64,000 bases of DNA, taken from contig NZ_LT906448.1 in the NCBI RefSeq assembly GCF_900186835.1, forward strand, positions 620,001 through 684,000. Reading direction: 5' to 3'. Of this stretch, positions 38,601 to 46,562 are shown piece after piece. Position numbers and translations under genes: made by a program. The DNA is from Pasteurella dagmatis (lineage in GTDB: Bacteria > Pseudomonadota > Gammaproteobacteria > Enterobacterales > Pasteurellaceae). How positions within the stretch are numbered: position 1 is the first letter of the stretch; each line of letters opens with the position of its first letter. Below the pieces are notes generated by a model. The model saw only the letters and a program-made list of their open reading frames with translations, was not told the origin of the DNA and made no database searches.

Positions 38601-39479
38601 ATCATTTTTATAGAGGTTTTTAATCAGGTTGACAATTTGTTGTTTAGTATACCCTAGTTTATATTGATAATTATATTGAACTAATGATTCAATAAGCCCT
38701 TTTTCACCACTTAAAACAGCGTCATAAGGTCGAATAATGGGCAATACAATAAAATGTTGAGGATAGCGAGCTAAACGAGGCAAAATACCTGCTCGTAGGA
38801 AAGACGATTTTCCTGCTCCAGATGCCCCTTGAATTGCAATTACTCTGATTTCTGTACTATTGCGTAGACGATGGAGCTCTGACATTAAAGCTTTAATTGC
38901 ACCATCTCGTCCGAATAGAATTCCTGCATCTTCTTGTTCTAAGGGTTTTAATCCTTTATAAGGACTTGGTGGATTATGATAGCGTGAAAGTGGTGGCCAT
39001 TGAAAACATTCTGGATGTAAATCTGCAAGAGTTAAACCACCTTTTAGGCTATTTAAACCGGCTTGGCTAAAAGATACAATTTGATTTTTACCATTTTGCA
39101 ATGTTACAGAAATATCTAATTGAGGATAGCCTAAAGTAAGGTTACCGATATTCCATTTGTCTAATATTTCTTTTGGAATTGCTTGCTTTTTTACTTTACC
39201 AATAATTAATGGAAATATAGGCTTATTTAAAAAGACAGCCGTTTGATATTCAGATAAACAATGCAAGGATGTAAGCCAGTTATCTGAAATCAATAATAAA
39301 ATGGCTTCACATTCATTAATTGAATAATGCAATTTTTTACGCCATTCCTCTCCAACCTGAATACCACTTTCAGGATCTAAATCTAAAAATAAGGACCAGC
39401 CTTGCTCACGTAACCAATCTCGTAAAGCGATTGCTTGTGCATTATCTAAGCTAGAATGGCTAATAAATAATTGACTCAT
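35652..39479 (-). CDS. TIR - nSTAND NTPase - TM - TPR protein (probable immune or abortive-infection sensor)
   Basis: A 1275-residue multidomain protein. Residues 1-95: TIR domain (MSQLFISHSS start; catalytic-type glutamate E77 in SLHCLSEYQ, as in the NADase TIRs). Residues about 172-700: nSTAND1-type AAA-like NTPase, starting PYKGLKPLEQEDAGILFGRD, with Walker A GASGAGKSS at 218-226, a Walker B-like LPLDQAEELF near 340, and a winged-helix part with AHESILRQW. One TM helix lies near 715-735 (VGLILSSALLSLSIFVGLFAF). The rest (about 812-1275) is nine complete TPR-type repeats of exactly 48 residues plus a partial tenth. A good ribosome site (AAAGGAAA) precedes the start. It is downstream of the channel/RyR gene in the same operon. 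Defence function is inferred from the architecture. Confidence 0.85.
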   Translation of the reverse strand: MSQLFISHSSLDNAQAIALRDWLREQGWSLFLDLDPESGIQVGEEWRKKLHYSINECEAILLLISDNWLTSLHCLSEYQTAVFLNKPIFPLIIGKVKKQAIPKEILDKWNIGNLTLGYPQLDISVTLQNGKNQIVSFSQAGLNSLKGGLTLADLHPECFQWPPLSRYHNPPSPYKGLKPLEQEDAGILFGRDGAIKALMSELHRLRNSTEIRVIAIQGASGAGKSSFLRAGILPRLARYPQHFIVLPIIRPYDAVLSGEKGLIESLVQYNYQYKLGYTKQQIVNLIKNLYKNDDITEVTLNPEAVSNFKLFLKHIIKTNNSIAFLNNNSKKLQPATLILPLDQAEELFTENNKEANPFLLLIADLILSNEIDLMVLSTIRTDAYSLLQAAKKLEGIHQYPFSLPRIAKGAYQQIIEGPAKLLAKTQKPLCIDPQLTDQLLKDLEQDGGKDALPLLAFTLERLYLDYGYNGKLELKEYLTFQDDSTQQHSGLGGLQGAVNIAIDEALRKAQQDPRIPQDHTACMQLLRRAFIPYLASIDLKTHSPHRKIAHYRDIPEDARPLIDSLVESRLLTKDYCTQLSEEEKNLIANGESSEHFITIELAHESILRQWHLLSDWLKEDIADLSLLEMLQVETTAWLKSKKHPEWLRLRGGRLQAATQLQQGKFKHYISKEQQNYLQSCYLQEVQEQEDELNKAKALAQARATALKHAKVGLILSSALLSLSIFVGLFAFEKKQEAEQQTIKYQMELEKSKILLKEIGSAVRFLNFDLRDVLEQYVPITKQTAIYEQIEHLRENLEYYSNQKESRQVATAYINQGNYAWSLGDLEKAGRYYQRAFKEFKILAEQAPEDPKAQQDLSVAYEKLGNIAEMQQNFRQALMNYQSSFNIRQQLSERNPENRIAQRSLSIAYKKLGDIYYLRNQSQTALHNYRASLEIDEHLVKLQPEDDGTLRELSISYHNLGNLMYAEHQYSQSLSYYQMAFELSKEWVKRDPTNQKAMQDLSVAYERLGDVKYAQNEYENALFYYQKAIEIDKKQAEQDPNDPNLQRNLGFSYEKIGNINRLQKHSDQALKNYHAALDIFQQLANNQPSNRQAQRSLGIAYDKLGNIAIEKNDLKQAETYYNKAFHIFQKLAKQSSKNRQIQRIFSIAHNKLGLVEQGKKNYAKALEHFQTSFSIRYKLYLKNMNNRVSQQDMAISYELLGDVAKIQQNYSQALYYYQQALYFSEMLLKEQPENTSLFENTAYLHQKLSAVYQDLQDNENMLFHHDEYQKLRAKLK
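35740..37050 (-). repeat. Nine-plus TPR repeats of exactly 144 bases (48 residues)
   Basis: Each unit follows a pattern such as S-Y-x-K-L-G-D-I-x-(8)-A-L-x-x-Y-x-x-A-x-x-I, ending in a P-x-N-x-x-x-Q-R-x-L-S-I turn. Nine consecutive units keep exactly 48 residues with no insertion or deletion. Copies are diverged at DNA level, so the array is old. Boundaries are approximate. Confidence 0.75.
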
Positions 39480-39536
39480 TATGGTTTTCCTTTTCTATAA
39501 ATCACTTATCCTTGTTTAAATATTTACTTAATTCAC

Positions 39537-40262
39537 CTATTGGCTACACTCACAATGCGTTTTTACCTTAATCAATTTGTAATAATTTTGTACCATTGGT
39601 TGTGCCAAAATAAAAGGGATTAGTCTGAGCAGACTTTCATTCTTATGCCTGTCTTGTACTGAAAGTTGCTCAAAAGGTAAAAGACTACTATGTAATTGGA
39701 GTTTTTCATCGTTTTTTTCTGCATAAATCCAACCGTCAGTAAGACGTTCTTGGCAAAAACGTTGATGTTCTAATTTCAGTAACGCATCAAGATGTTGTTG
39801 GATTGTGCAATGTAACTCTGCGATCAATAACATATTTTTATTTGAGTTGTTAGGACTATAAATTAGCTCAAATCCCAGTTCTCGTAATTTAATAAAGAGG
39901 TGATCAGCAGCACAGCGATTAGAGTGTCGAAATCCCTCTTGTAATTCTTCTTGCCAATGTTGTTTTGCCAAAGGTATACACGCTAAAAATGCAGAAGCAA
40001 AGCGCGGTGCAAATTCGACCGATTTTATCGCTGGCAATGTGGTGTCTTTCATTGCTAAATATGCAGTATGGATAATTAGCGGTAAAATATCGTAAATATG
40101 CTCATCTGAACAATGCATATTATTGGTGATCATTGAAAAGTAATGGATATCTTCTTTTGCTGTACGAGTTTGAGCCGCTTCTTGATTCAGTGCCTCAATA
40201 CATTTCAGATCTCGCCAACAGAGGCAACTTGTAATATGGTTACGCACTTTAAGTGCGGTCAT
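39537..40262 (-). CDS. RyR-domain protein, 3' fragment of the split channel gene
   Basis: This 241-residue open frame is the C-terminal part of the protein whose N-terminal part is encoded at 40289-41389; the same frame stays open upstream of ATG 40262 to the frameshift near 40485. Residues 164-219 match the RyR (ryanodine receptor repeat) domain: LEHQRFCQERLTDGWIYA, a KLQLHSSLLPFEQLS core, and LLRLIPFIL. In bacteria RyR domains are proposed to bind nucleotide-derived ligands. An uptake signal (40251-40259) lies over the first codons. If it is translated alone from ATG 40262, a soluble sensor without the membrane part would be made; there is no convincing ribosome site for this. Confidence 0.65.
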   Translation of the reverse strand: MTALKVRNHITSCLCWRDLKCIEALNQEAAQTRTAKEDIHYFSMITNNMHCSDEHIYDILPLIIHTAYLAMKDTTLPAIKSVEFAPRFASAFLACIPLAKQHWQEELQEGFRHSNRCAADHLFIKLRELGFELIYSPNNSNKNMLLIAELHCTIQQHLDALLKLEHQRFCQERLTDGWIYAEKNDEKLQLHSSLLPFEQLSVQDRHKNESLLRLIPFILAQPMVQNYYKLIKVKTHCECSQ

Positions 40263-40288
40263 TATTTGGCGAGTTTTATGTGATAATT

Positions 40289-41389
40289 CTAATGTCGTAT
40301 ATGCAGAATCATCATGTATATAGATATGTGAAAACTCACCTTTTTCAGTGATGACATCCGATAATAGTTTGGGTGAAATATTGGTTGGATGACACGGGTA
40401 GTGTTGTATTGTAATGGGGAAGTTCTGCTGATTAAAAATATTGAGCTGACGGTTTTCTGAACATAAAATTGAGTTTTCTTGGAAAAAACCTCATACTCTT
40501 CAACATTTGAGCTGAATAGGCTAATCTCAATTTTTTGAATATTCAAATAGGCACAATTGCGCATAATTGTGAGAATAAGTTGTTGAATGAGGTTTGAGAA
40601 ACCAATTAATCCGATATGCAAGACGCCGGAATGAGTCAATGAACTTTCACGTAAAGGTGGGCGTTGTTGTAGAACGGTTCTTGCCAATTGATGCATAGAG
40701 TTTATCCAGGTAATTTCACCTTTTTGTGCTCGATAATTTTTGAAAATCTCTTCTTGTGTTGCCATTTTCAACATTAATTGATTGCAAACACTAATAAATA
40801 AACGAGGTTTATGTGATTTATCCTTTAATAAAGGAATAATGGATTTTGCAAGTGCAATATTAATATCTTCTTGAGTGGCAACAAGATAAATATTTTTTGC
40901 AGATTGTAGCGATAAGTTTTTGAGTTGATTAAAAGATAAATCAGGAAAATGCCATAATTTATACCCTTTATTTGGCAACTCATCACGGTAATTAATACTA
41001 TTTGGATGGATATCTAGAAAGAGTCTTTTACCTAAATGCGGTGCTAAAATACTAATAACAACAGCAGGTAATGAATTACCAAAGATAATAGTATCTACCG
41101 GAGAGATTTTTAGCGTTAAATAAGCGTATTGCTCACCGATAGCTTGCCATAATAATTTAAGAATTGCCATTATTGTGAATAAAGGTAAAGCGAAACGTGC
41201 AAATTCTAATTGCCAATTATGTACGTGTTCTTCACCATTGAGAACAATGAGCTTAATACTATTATAAAGTGCATCAGAAAATGGTACATTTTGTTCTACA
41301 TAACCCCAAGTGCCAATACAGAAGAAAATACTAAAGAAAAGGTAAATCAGGCAACCTTTTGTTCTTGATTTATTAGGTAATTTATACAT
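40289..41389 (-). CDS. Two-TM channel-like protein with TrkA-like domain, 5' fragment
   Basis: Open frame of 366 residues. Residues 14-30 and 62-88 are TM helices and the loop between contains FSDALYNSIKLIVLNGEE, which resembles the pore region of two-TM ion-channel relatives (DALY-x-S pattern) but lacks the TVGYG potassium filter. Residues from about 97 (VDTIIFGNSLPAVVISI) look like a Rossmann nucleotide-binding start, as in TrkA/RCK proteins. After residue about 300 the frame has shifted: the true continuation is in the other frame and reaches the RyR domain. So the last 66 residues here are not authentic. It is the first gene of the operon with the TIR-STAND gene. Confidence 0.6.
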   Translation of the reverse strand: MYKLPNKSRTKGCLIYLFFSIFFCIGTWGYVEQNVPFSDALYNSIKLIVLNGEEHVHNWQLEFARFALPLFTIMAILKLLWQAIGEQYAYLTLKISPVDTIIFGNSLPAVVISILAPHLGKRLFLDIHPNSINYRDELPNKGYKLWHFPDLSFNQLKNLSLQSAKNIYLVATQEDINIALAKSIIPLLKDKSHKPRLFISVCNQLMLKMATQEEIFKNYRAQKGEITWINSMHQLARTVLQQRPPLRESSLTHSGVLHIGLIGFSNLIQQLILTIMRNCAYLNIQKIEISLFSSNVEEYEVFSKKTQFYVQKTVSSIFLISRTSPLQYNTTRVIQPIFHPNYYRMSSLKKVSFHISIYMMILHIRH

Positions 41390-42017
41390 ATTTTTGGTTA
41401 TTGTTTTAATTATAAATTGAATAACATTGTATTATTGATCAAATAAAATGAATAAATGATCATTAGTAATTGGAAGTATGAGAGGATAATCTTTTGATAC
41501 AAGATTAAGCGAGTTTACTTATCCTCGTTATAAATATGAAAGTAAATTAAAATCGTTAGTGAAATATTAAGATACTTTTTTTATGGAATAGTTGATATTT
41601 AACTTTCAGATAATGACAAATATTGTGAGTAATATAGAAAAAATAAAATTTCATATTAATTAACATCTCATTCTATTTTGTAAGTCTTTGTAAAGAAGTC
41701 GGTCATTTTATGTTAATTTTGAGCAAATCTGGTCTGACTAGTGAATGAAAATGATCAGTTTTAGACCAAAAAGTAATCAAACAAGACTTTTATATATAAA
41801 ACTTGTTCCTTTTTCTATGAATAATGCTATCTAGTAACCAGACAGTCCATCTTAATAGGTATTTTTTAAACAATATTATTTTGTATTAGATAATATGAAA
41901 TTATTCATTCTTTTCATTTAGTTGAATTTAAAGTATTGCTCATTTATTAAAGAATATTTATTTTGATAAAATACATACAATCTTGTAGAAATTTACCGCA
42001 CTTTGAATAGGATAAAG
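41390..42017. other. 628-base AT-rich intergenic region upstream of the channel-TIR operon and dinB
   Basis: No gene-size frame was recognised. It holds the divergent promoters of the channel-TIR operon and dinB. There is an imperfect hairpin (AACAAG at 41780-41785 paired with CTTGTT near 41802-41807, with a TTTTATATATAAAA centre and a T tail), and an uptake signal at 41995-42003 next to dinB. No LexA box was found. Confidence 0.6.
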
Positions 42018-43091
42018 ATGAAATTTCGTAAAATTATTCATATTGATATGGACTGCTTTTATGCTTCTATTGAAATGCGGGAAAATCCATTACTGAAAGA
42101 CAAGCCTGTTGCTGTGGGTGGTTTAGCTACGCAACGAGGTGTACTTGCCACCTGTAACTATAAAGCGCGAGAATTTGGTTTACATAGTGCAATGCCAACA
42201 AATCAAGCGTTAAAACGCTGTCCAGATCTCGTGTTATTGCCTGTGAATATGGCATTGTATAAAGACGTTTCACAGCAAATTCATCAGATTTTCCGTCGTT
42301 ATACAGAAATAATTGAACCATTGTCTCTTGATGAGGCTTATCTTGATGTCACTGCTTGTCAGCGGTGCTTTGGCTCTGCGACTTGGATTGCACAGGATAT
42401 TCGTCAAGCGATTTGGGATGAACTTAACTTAACAGCATCAGCAGGTGTTGCCCCCTTGAAATTTTTAGCTAAGATTGCTTCTGAGCAAAATAAACCTAAT
42501 GGACAATTTGTGATCAAGCCAGAGGAAGTAACTGATTTCATTAAAAAATTACCTTTGAAGAAAATTCCAGGTGTAGGAAAAGTCACCGCACAGCGTTTAG
42601 CTGCTATTGGGTTGAATACTTGTATGGATGTTCAACAAATGAACAAAATTCAATTATTAAATAAATTCGGCAAAATAGGGGAGCGAATTTGGCAATTTAG
42701 CCACGGTATTGATGATCGAGATGTGCAGCCGCATCGTGTACGAAAGTCAGTTGGTGTAGAAATTACGTTATCACACAATATTGCACAAATTGATGAGGCT
42801 TTTCCTATATTAGCAAAACTGTATACGGATTTAATATATCGGTTGAAGATAAGTTGTCCAAACTTATCCTTAAATGATATTTATAAAATTGGGGTAAAGC
42901 TTAAGTTTGCGGATTTTCAAGTCACTACATTAGAAAAAAGTGCGGTGCAATTTAGTCAAGAAAATTTTATGCGATTGTTACAACAAATTTGGCAACGCAC
43001 GGAAGGACGAGAGGTGCGTTTGATTGGTCTGCAAATACAGTTGCCAGATCAGAAACAAATAGTATCGCAGGAGCAATTGAGTTTATGGTAA
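42018..43091 (+). CDS. dinB: DNA polymerase IV
   Basis: A Y-family translesion polymerase of 357 residues. Catalytic acidic residues are visible: D10 in IHIDMDCFY and D105/E106 in LSLDEAYLD. A helix-hairpin-helix thumb motif (LKKIPGVGKVTAQRL) lies near 177, and the C terminus QEQLSLW resembles the sliding-clamp binding peptide QLxLF. An in-frame TTG at 42003 exists, but ATG 42018 has an AGGA site 5 bases upstream and the family starts with KIIHIDMD soon after. Uptake signals lie just before the gene and at 42938-42946. Confidence 0.95.
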   Translation: MKFRKIIHIDMDCFYASIEMRENPLLKDKPVAVGGLATQRGVLATCNYKAREFGLHSAMPTNQALKRCPDLVLLPVNMALYKDVSQQIHQIFRRYTEIIEPLSLDEAYLDVTACQRCFGSATWIAQDIRQAIWDELNLTASAGVAPLKFLAKIASEQNKPNGQFVIKPEEVTDFIKKLPLKKIPGVGKVTAQRLAAIGLNTCMDVQQMNKIQLLNKFGKIGERIWQFSHGIDDRDVQPHRVRKSVGVEITLSHNIAQIDEAFPILAKLYTDLIYRLKISCPNLSLNDIYKIGVKLKFADFQVTTLEKSAVQFSQENFMRLLQQIWQRTEGREVRLIGLQIQLPDQKQIVSQEQLSLW

Positions 43092-43178
43092 ATTTTTTGT
43101 TATATCCTCTTGAATTTAACAACTTTGTAACCATATACTTCACCAGTTATTTACTCTAACGATTAAGGGCTTTAAATT

Positions 43179-44042
43179 ATGATGCGAATTTTACTTTTTT
43201 TGGCAACGAATATGGCAGTTTTAGTTGTCTTTAACATTATTTTAAGTTTAACGGGGATCCATTCACAGGATACCGCTGGTCTATTGATTATGGCTGGCTT
43301 ATTTGGTTTTTCGGGTTCTTTAATTTCATTGTTTTTATCAAAAACAATGGCGTTACGTTCAGTGGGTGCAGAAGTGATCACACAACCACGCAATGAAGTA
43401 GAAAGCTGGTTAGTGAATACTGTTCGTTCACAAGCAGAGCGTGCAAATTTACCTATGCCAGAAGTGGCGATTTATCATTCTGAAGATGTGAATGCGTTTG
43501 CTACAGGTCCAAGCAAAAATAATTCTTTGGTGGCAGTGAGCACCGGTTTATTGCGTTCAATGACCCGTGATGAAGCAGAAGCAGTGCTTGCTCACGAAGT
43601 TGCACACATAAAAAACGGTGACATGGTGACGATGACCTTATTGCAAGGTGTATTAAATACTTTCGTAATTTTCGTATCTCGCCTAATTGCAAAAGTAGTT
43701 TCAAGTGGTCGTGATGGTGAAGAAAGTAACACAGGCATTTATTTTATGGTATCGTTTGTGTTAGAAATCTTGTTTGGTTTCTTAGCAAGTATTATTGCAA
43801 TGTGGTTCTCCCGTTACCGTGAATTTCGTGCAGATGCGGGTTCCGCTGAATTAGTCGGTAAACACAAAATGATCGCAGCATTGCAACGTTTACAAAGCCT
43901 ACATGAGCCTCAAGAAATGGATGGTCAGCTAGCAGCATTTGCAATTAATGGTAAACGAGGCGGTTTGGCGGCGTTATTTATGAGCCACCCACCACTTGAA
44001 AAACGTATTCAAGCGTTACAACAATTGGATAGTTTTAAATAA
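43179..44042 (+). CDS. htpX: Protease HtpX
   Basis: An inner-membrane zinc metalloprotease (M48 family) that degrades misfolded membrane proteins with FtsH. The 287-residue protein has two N-terminal TM segments, the zinc motif HEVAH (H139, E140, H143), a further hydrophobic pair (about 158-210), the third ligand region ([14 protein letters not shown] near 220), and a conserved [12 protein letters not shown] tail. Two adjacent ATG codons occur at the start. It is transcribed with the same orientation as dinB and followed by a strong terminator. Confidence 0.96.
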   Translation: MMRILLFLATNMAVLVVFNIILSLTGIHSQDTAGLLIMAGLFGFSGSLISLFLSKTMALRSVGAEVITQPRNEVESWLVNTVRSQAERANLPMPEVAIYHSEDVNAFATGPSKNNSLVAVSTGLLRSMTRDEAEAVLAHEVAHIKNGDMVTMTLLQGVLNTFVIFVSRLIAKVVSSGRDGEESNTGIYFMVSFVLEILFGFLASIIAMWFSRYREFRADAGSAELVGKHKMIAALQRLQSLHEPQEMDGQLAAFAINGKRGGLAALFMSHPPLEKRIQALQQLDSFK

Positions 44043-44061
44043 AACTGGTAATCTTTCTAAG

Positions 44062-44088
44062 AAAGAGGCAAGATCTTGCCTCTTTTTT
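44062..44088 (+). terminator. Terminator after htpX
   Basis: A perfect 24-base palindrome (AAAGAGGCAAGA at 44062-44073 and its complement at 44074-44085) followed by a T run, 20 bases after the htpX stop. An uptake signal (44097-44105) lies just downstream. Confidence 0.88.
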
Positions 44089-44139
44089 CTTTTTTAAAGT
44101 GCGGTCATTTTTTAGAGAATTTTATGTTCGGAGTTTTTT

Positions 44140-44676
44140 ATGGAGCATCAACTTTCGGATTTAATCCAGATTTTTAACCAATGTTTTGAGCAGGAATATA
44201 ATACGATTTTAGTTAAAGGGGGTGATGAACCACTTTATGTCCCTGCCAATGAAGATAATCCCCATAATGTGATTTATTTTGCTCGTGGTTTTTATAGCAG
44301 TGGGTTACATGAAATTGCACATTGGCTAGTTGCAGGCAAAGAACGTCGTAAATTAGAAGATTTTGGTTATTGGTATGAGCCAGATGGTCGCTCCGAAGAA
44401 CAACAGCGCTTATTTGAAAAAGTGGAAGTTAAACCGCAAGCGATTGAATGGATTTTATCCACCGCAGCCGGTTTCCGTTATTTTGCAAGTGCAGATAATC
44501 TAAATGGCAATCCAGGCGATACACAGCCGTTCAAGAACGCAGTTTATGAACAAGTCAAAGTGTATGCAAAAAAGGGCTTACCTAAACGTGCAGAAACCTT
44601 ACGTAAGGCGCTATGTGTTTTTTATAGTACGCCAGATTGTATTGATATTAACCAATTTGATATAAGTCGAATTTAA
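44140..44676 (+). CDS. epmC: Elongation factor P hydroxylase EpmC (YfcM)
   Basis: EpmC hydroxylates the (beta-lysyl)-lysine of elongation factor P. The 178-residue product has the family features: YNTILVKGGDEPLYVPA near the start, the iron/metal motif HEIAHW (H57, E58, H61), RRKLEDFGYWYEPDGRSEEQQ, and WILSTAAGFRYFASADNLNG. Length is normal for YfcM. The upstream hairpin makes it the first gene of a new unit; yadG follows after 14 bases. Confidence 0.92.
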   Translation: MEHQLSDLIQIFNQCFEQEYNTILVKGGDEPLYVPANEDNPHNVIYFARGFYSSGLHEIAHWLVAGKERRKLEDFGYWYEPDGRSEEQQRLFEKVEVKPQAIEWILSTAAGFRYFASADNLNGNPGDTQPFKNAVYEQVKVYAKKGLPKRAETLRKALCVFYSTPDCIDINQFDISRI

Positions 44677-44690
44677 CTAAGTAACTTCTT

Positions 44691-45626
44691 ATGTTGGCAT
44701 TAGAAATTAAACAATTAACAAAAGAATATAAAAATGGTGTAAAAGCATTACACGGTATTGATCTTGAAGTCCAAGAGGGCGATTTTTATGCTTTGCTTGG
44801 TCACAATGGGGCAGGTAAATCCACGACGATTGGCATTATTAGCTCATTAATCAATAAGACGAGTGGTCAAGTCAAAGTATTTGGTTATGATTTGGATTGT
44901 AATTTGCGTGAACTCAAGCAATGTATTGGTTTAGTTCCACAAGAATTTAATTTTCATCAATTTGAACGGGTCATTGATATTCTGGTCAATCAGGCCGGTT
45001 ATTATGGCATTCCTCGTCAAGAAGCGTTAAAACGAGCAGAAATTTGGTTGAAAAAACTTGAACTTTGGGAAAAACGTACACAGCAGGCAATTCGTTTATC
45101 TGGTGGGATGAAACGTCGTTTGATGATCGCACGAGCATTAATGCATAATCCTAGATTATTGATTTTAGACGAGCCAACAGCAGGAGTAGATATTGAGCTA
45201 CGTCGTACAATGTGGACGTTCTTACGTGAATTAAATCAACAAGGTACTACTATTATTTTGACAACCCATTATTTGGAAGAAGCAGAAATGCTATGCCGTA
45301 ATATTGGAATTATTCAACAAGGTAAATTAGTGGTTAATATGTCAATGAAATCCTTGTTAGCTAAATTAGAAACAGAAACTTTTATATTAGATATTTCCTC
45401 TTGTGCAATAAAACCGCAAATTGAAGGTTATCACGTTGTAGTAAACCAAGATGCGAGTTTGGAAGTCGAGGTAAAAAGAGAGCAAGGGCTTAATGACCTA
45501 TTTAGACAATTAAGCGAACAGGGCATCAAAGTGCTAAGTATGCGTAATAAAGCCAATCGTTTAGAAGAATTATTTGTTTCAATGTCATTAAATAAGCAAA
45601 AAAATGATACACAGGAGGTACAATGA
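44691..45626 (+). CDS. yadG: ABC-2 exporter ATP-binding protein, YadG-like
   Basis: A 311-residue ABC ATPase: Walker A GHNGAGKST near residue 37, Q-loop PQEF, signature LSGGMKRR near 138, and Walker B LLILDEPTAGVD near 160. The C-terminal extension (from about 230) is the kind found in the YadG/DrrA exporter branch. It overlaps the yadH start by 4 bases, so the two work as one exporter. The exported molecule is unknown. Confidence 0.88.
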   Translation: MLALEIKQLTKEYKNGVKALHGIDLEVQEGDFYALLGHNGAGKSTTIGIISSLINKTSGQVKVFGYDLDCNLRELKQCIGLVPQEFNFHQFERVIDILVNQAGYYGIPRQEALKRAEIWLKKLELWEKRTQQAIRLSGGMKRRLMIARALMHNPRLLILDEPTAGVDIELRRTMWTFLRELNQQGTTIILTTHYLEEAEMLCRNIGIIQQGKLVVNMSMKSLLAKLETETFILDISSCAIKPQIEGYHVVVNQDASLEVEVKREQGLNDLFRQLSEQGIKVLSMRNKANRLEELFVSMSLNKQKNDTQEVQ

Positions 45627-46390
45627 AACTCGCATGGGTTGCTTTTCAAACGATCTTAACTAAAGAAACTCGTCGATTTACTCGTATTTGGGTGCAAACC
45701 TTAGTGCCTCCAGTGATTACAATGACGCTTTATTTTGTGATTTTTGGGCAATTAATTGGTAGTCGTATTGGTGAAATGGGTGGATTTACCTATATGCAAT
45801 TTATTGTGCCGGGATTGATTATGATGTCCGCACTTACAAACTCATTTGGCAATGTGGCATCGTCTTTTTATAGTACAAAGTTTGCGAAAAACGTAGAGGA
45901 ATTGCTGATTTCTCCAACGTCTTCACACGTGATTATTTTAGGTTATGTTGCTGGCGGTATGGCGAGAGGCTTATGCGTTGGTGCGTTAGTGACTATCGTT
46001 TCGCTCTTTTTTGTCTCTTTTGATGTCCATTCTTGGTGGATTGTGATATTCACTTTAATGTTGACCACTGCAACGTTTTCATTAGGTGGCTTAATCAATG
46101 CGATATTTGCACGATCATTTGATGATATTAGTATTATTCCAACCTTTGTTTTAACGCCATTAACCTACCTTGGGGGAGTATTTTACTCTATCAGTTTGTT
46201 GCCTGAATTTTGGCAAGGTGTTTCAAAACTCAATCCGATTGTTTATATGATTAATGGATTCCGTTATGGCTTTTTAGGCATTTCAGATGTGAGTTTAATC
46301 ACCTCTTTTGTGGTGCTATGTACTTTTATTATAAGTTTATATTTTATTGCTTACTTACTCATTCAACGTGGTACTGGATTACGTAGCTAA
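45623..46390 (+). CDS. yadH: ABC-2 exporter permease, YadH-like
   Basis: A 255-residue ABC-2-type membrane permease with about six hydrophobic segments. Conserved parts include LVPPVITMTLYFVIFGQLIGSRIG and the C-terminal FVLTPLTYLGGVFYSISLLP...NPIVYMINGFRYGFLG signature. The start codon overlaps the end of yadG. YadGH-type exporters occur widely in Pasteurellaceae; substrate not established here. Confidence 0.88.
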   Translation: MKLAWVAFQTILTKETRRFTRIWVQTLVPPVITMTLYFVIFGQLIGSRIGEMGGFTYMQFIVPGLIMMSALTNSFGNVASSFYSTKFAKNVEELLISPTSSHVIILGYVAGGMARGLCVGALVTIVSLFFVSFDVHSWWIVIFTLMLTTATFSLGGLINAIFARSFDDISIIPTFVLTPLTYLGGVFYSISLLPEFWQGVSKLNPIVYMINGFRYGFLGISDVSLITSFVVLCTFIISLYFIAYLLIQRGTGLRS

Positions 46391-46562
46391 AAATTTTAAA
46401 AATTGACCGCACTTTGGTCTGACGACTTATCTCATAATGTGAAATAGTAAAGTAATACGGCAATCTCTTGTTGCAAAAAAGTAAAATCTCTGTTATTTGT
46501 AATTTGCGATGTGAAGTGCGCTTCTAAGCAAACCAACAAACAAAAATAAGGAAAATAAGTTT

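Larger units (their letters stand above)
39537..41389 (-). pseudogene. Full-length channel - TrkA-like - RyR gene, frameshifted in an A6 tract
   Basis: Reading 41389-40488 in one frame and then 40488-39537 in a second frame gives one continuous protein of about 616 residues: two TM helices with a pore-like loop, a Rossmann/TrkA-N-like region, a second nucleotide-binding-like region, and a C-terminal RyR domain. The frames change at the A6 run 40483-40488 (T6 on the coding strand). Adding one T (T7) restores the frame through EEYEVF to QENSILCSEN. The change may be a true mutation, a phase-variable tract, or a sequencing error; the two halves are otherwise intact with no other stops, which argues for a recent event or an error. 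See also the separate fragment entries. Confidence 0.65.

Noticed and set aside
40475-40492. Programmed -1 frameshift at the T6 run
   Set aside because: The zero-frame codons GTT TTT TCC do not form a canonical X-XXY-YYZ slippery heptamer. Mutation, tract variation or error are simpler explanations, although programmed slippage is not excluded.
35652-41389. Prophage or plasmid origin of the TIR-STAND operon
   Set aside because: No integrase, att repeat, tRNA or phage gene is near, and uptake signals lie inside the genes.
41390-42017. LexA box upstream of dinB
   Set aside because: No CTGT-N8-ACAG-like dyad was found in the region.
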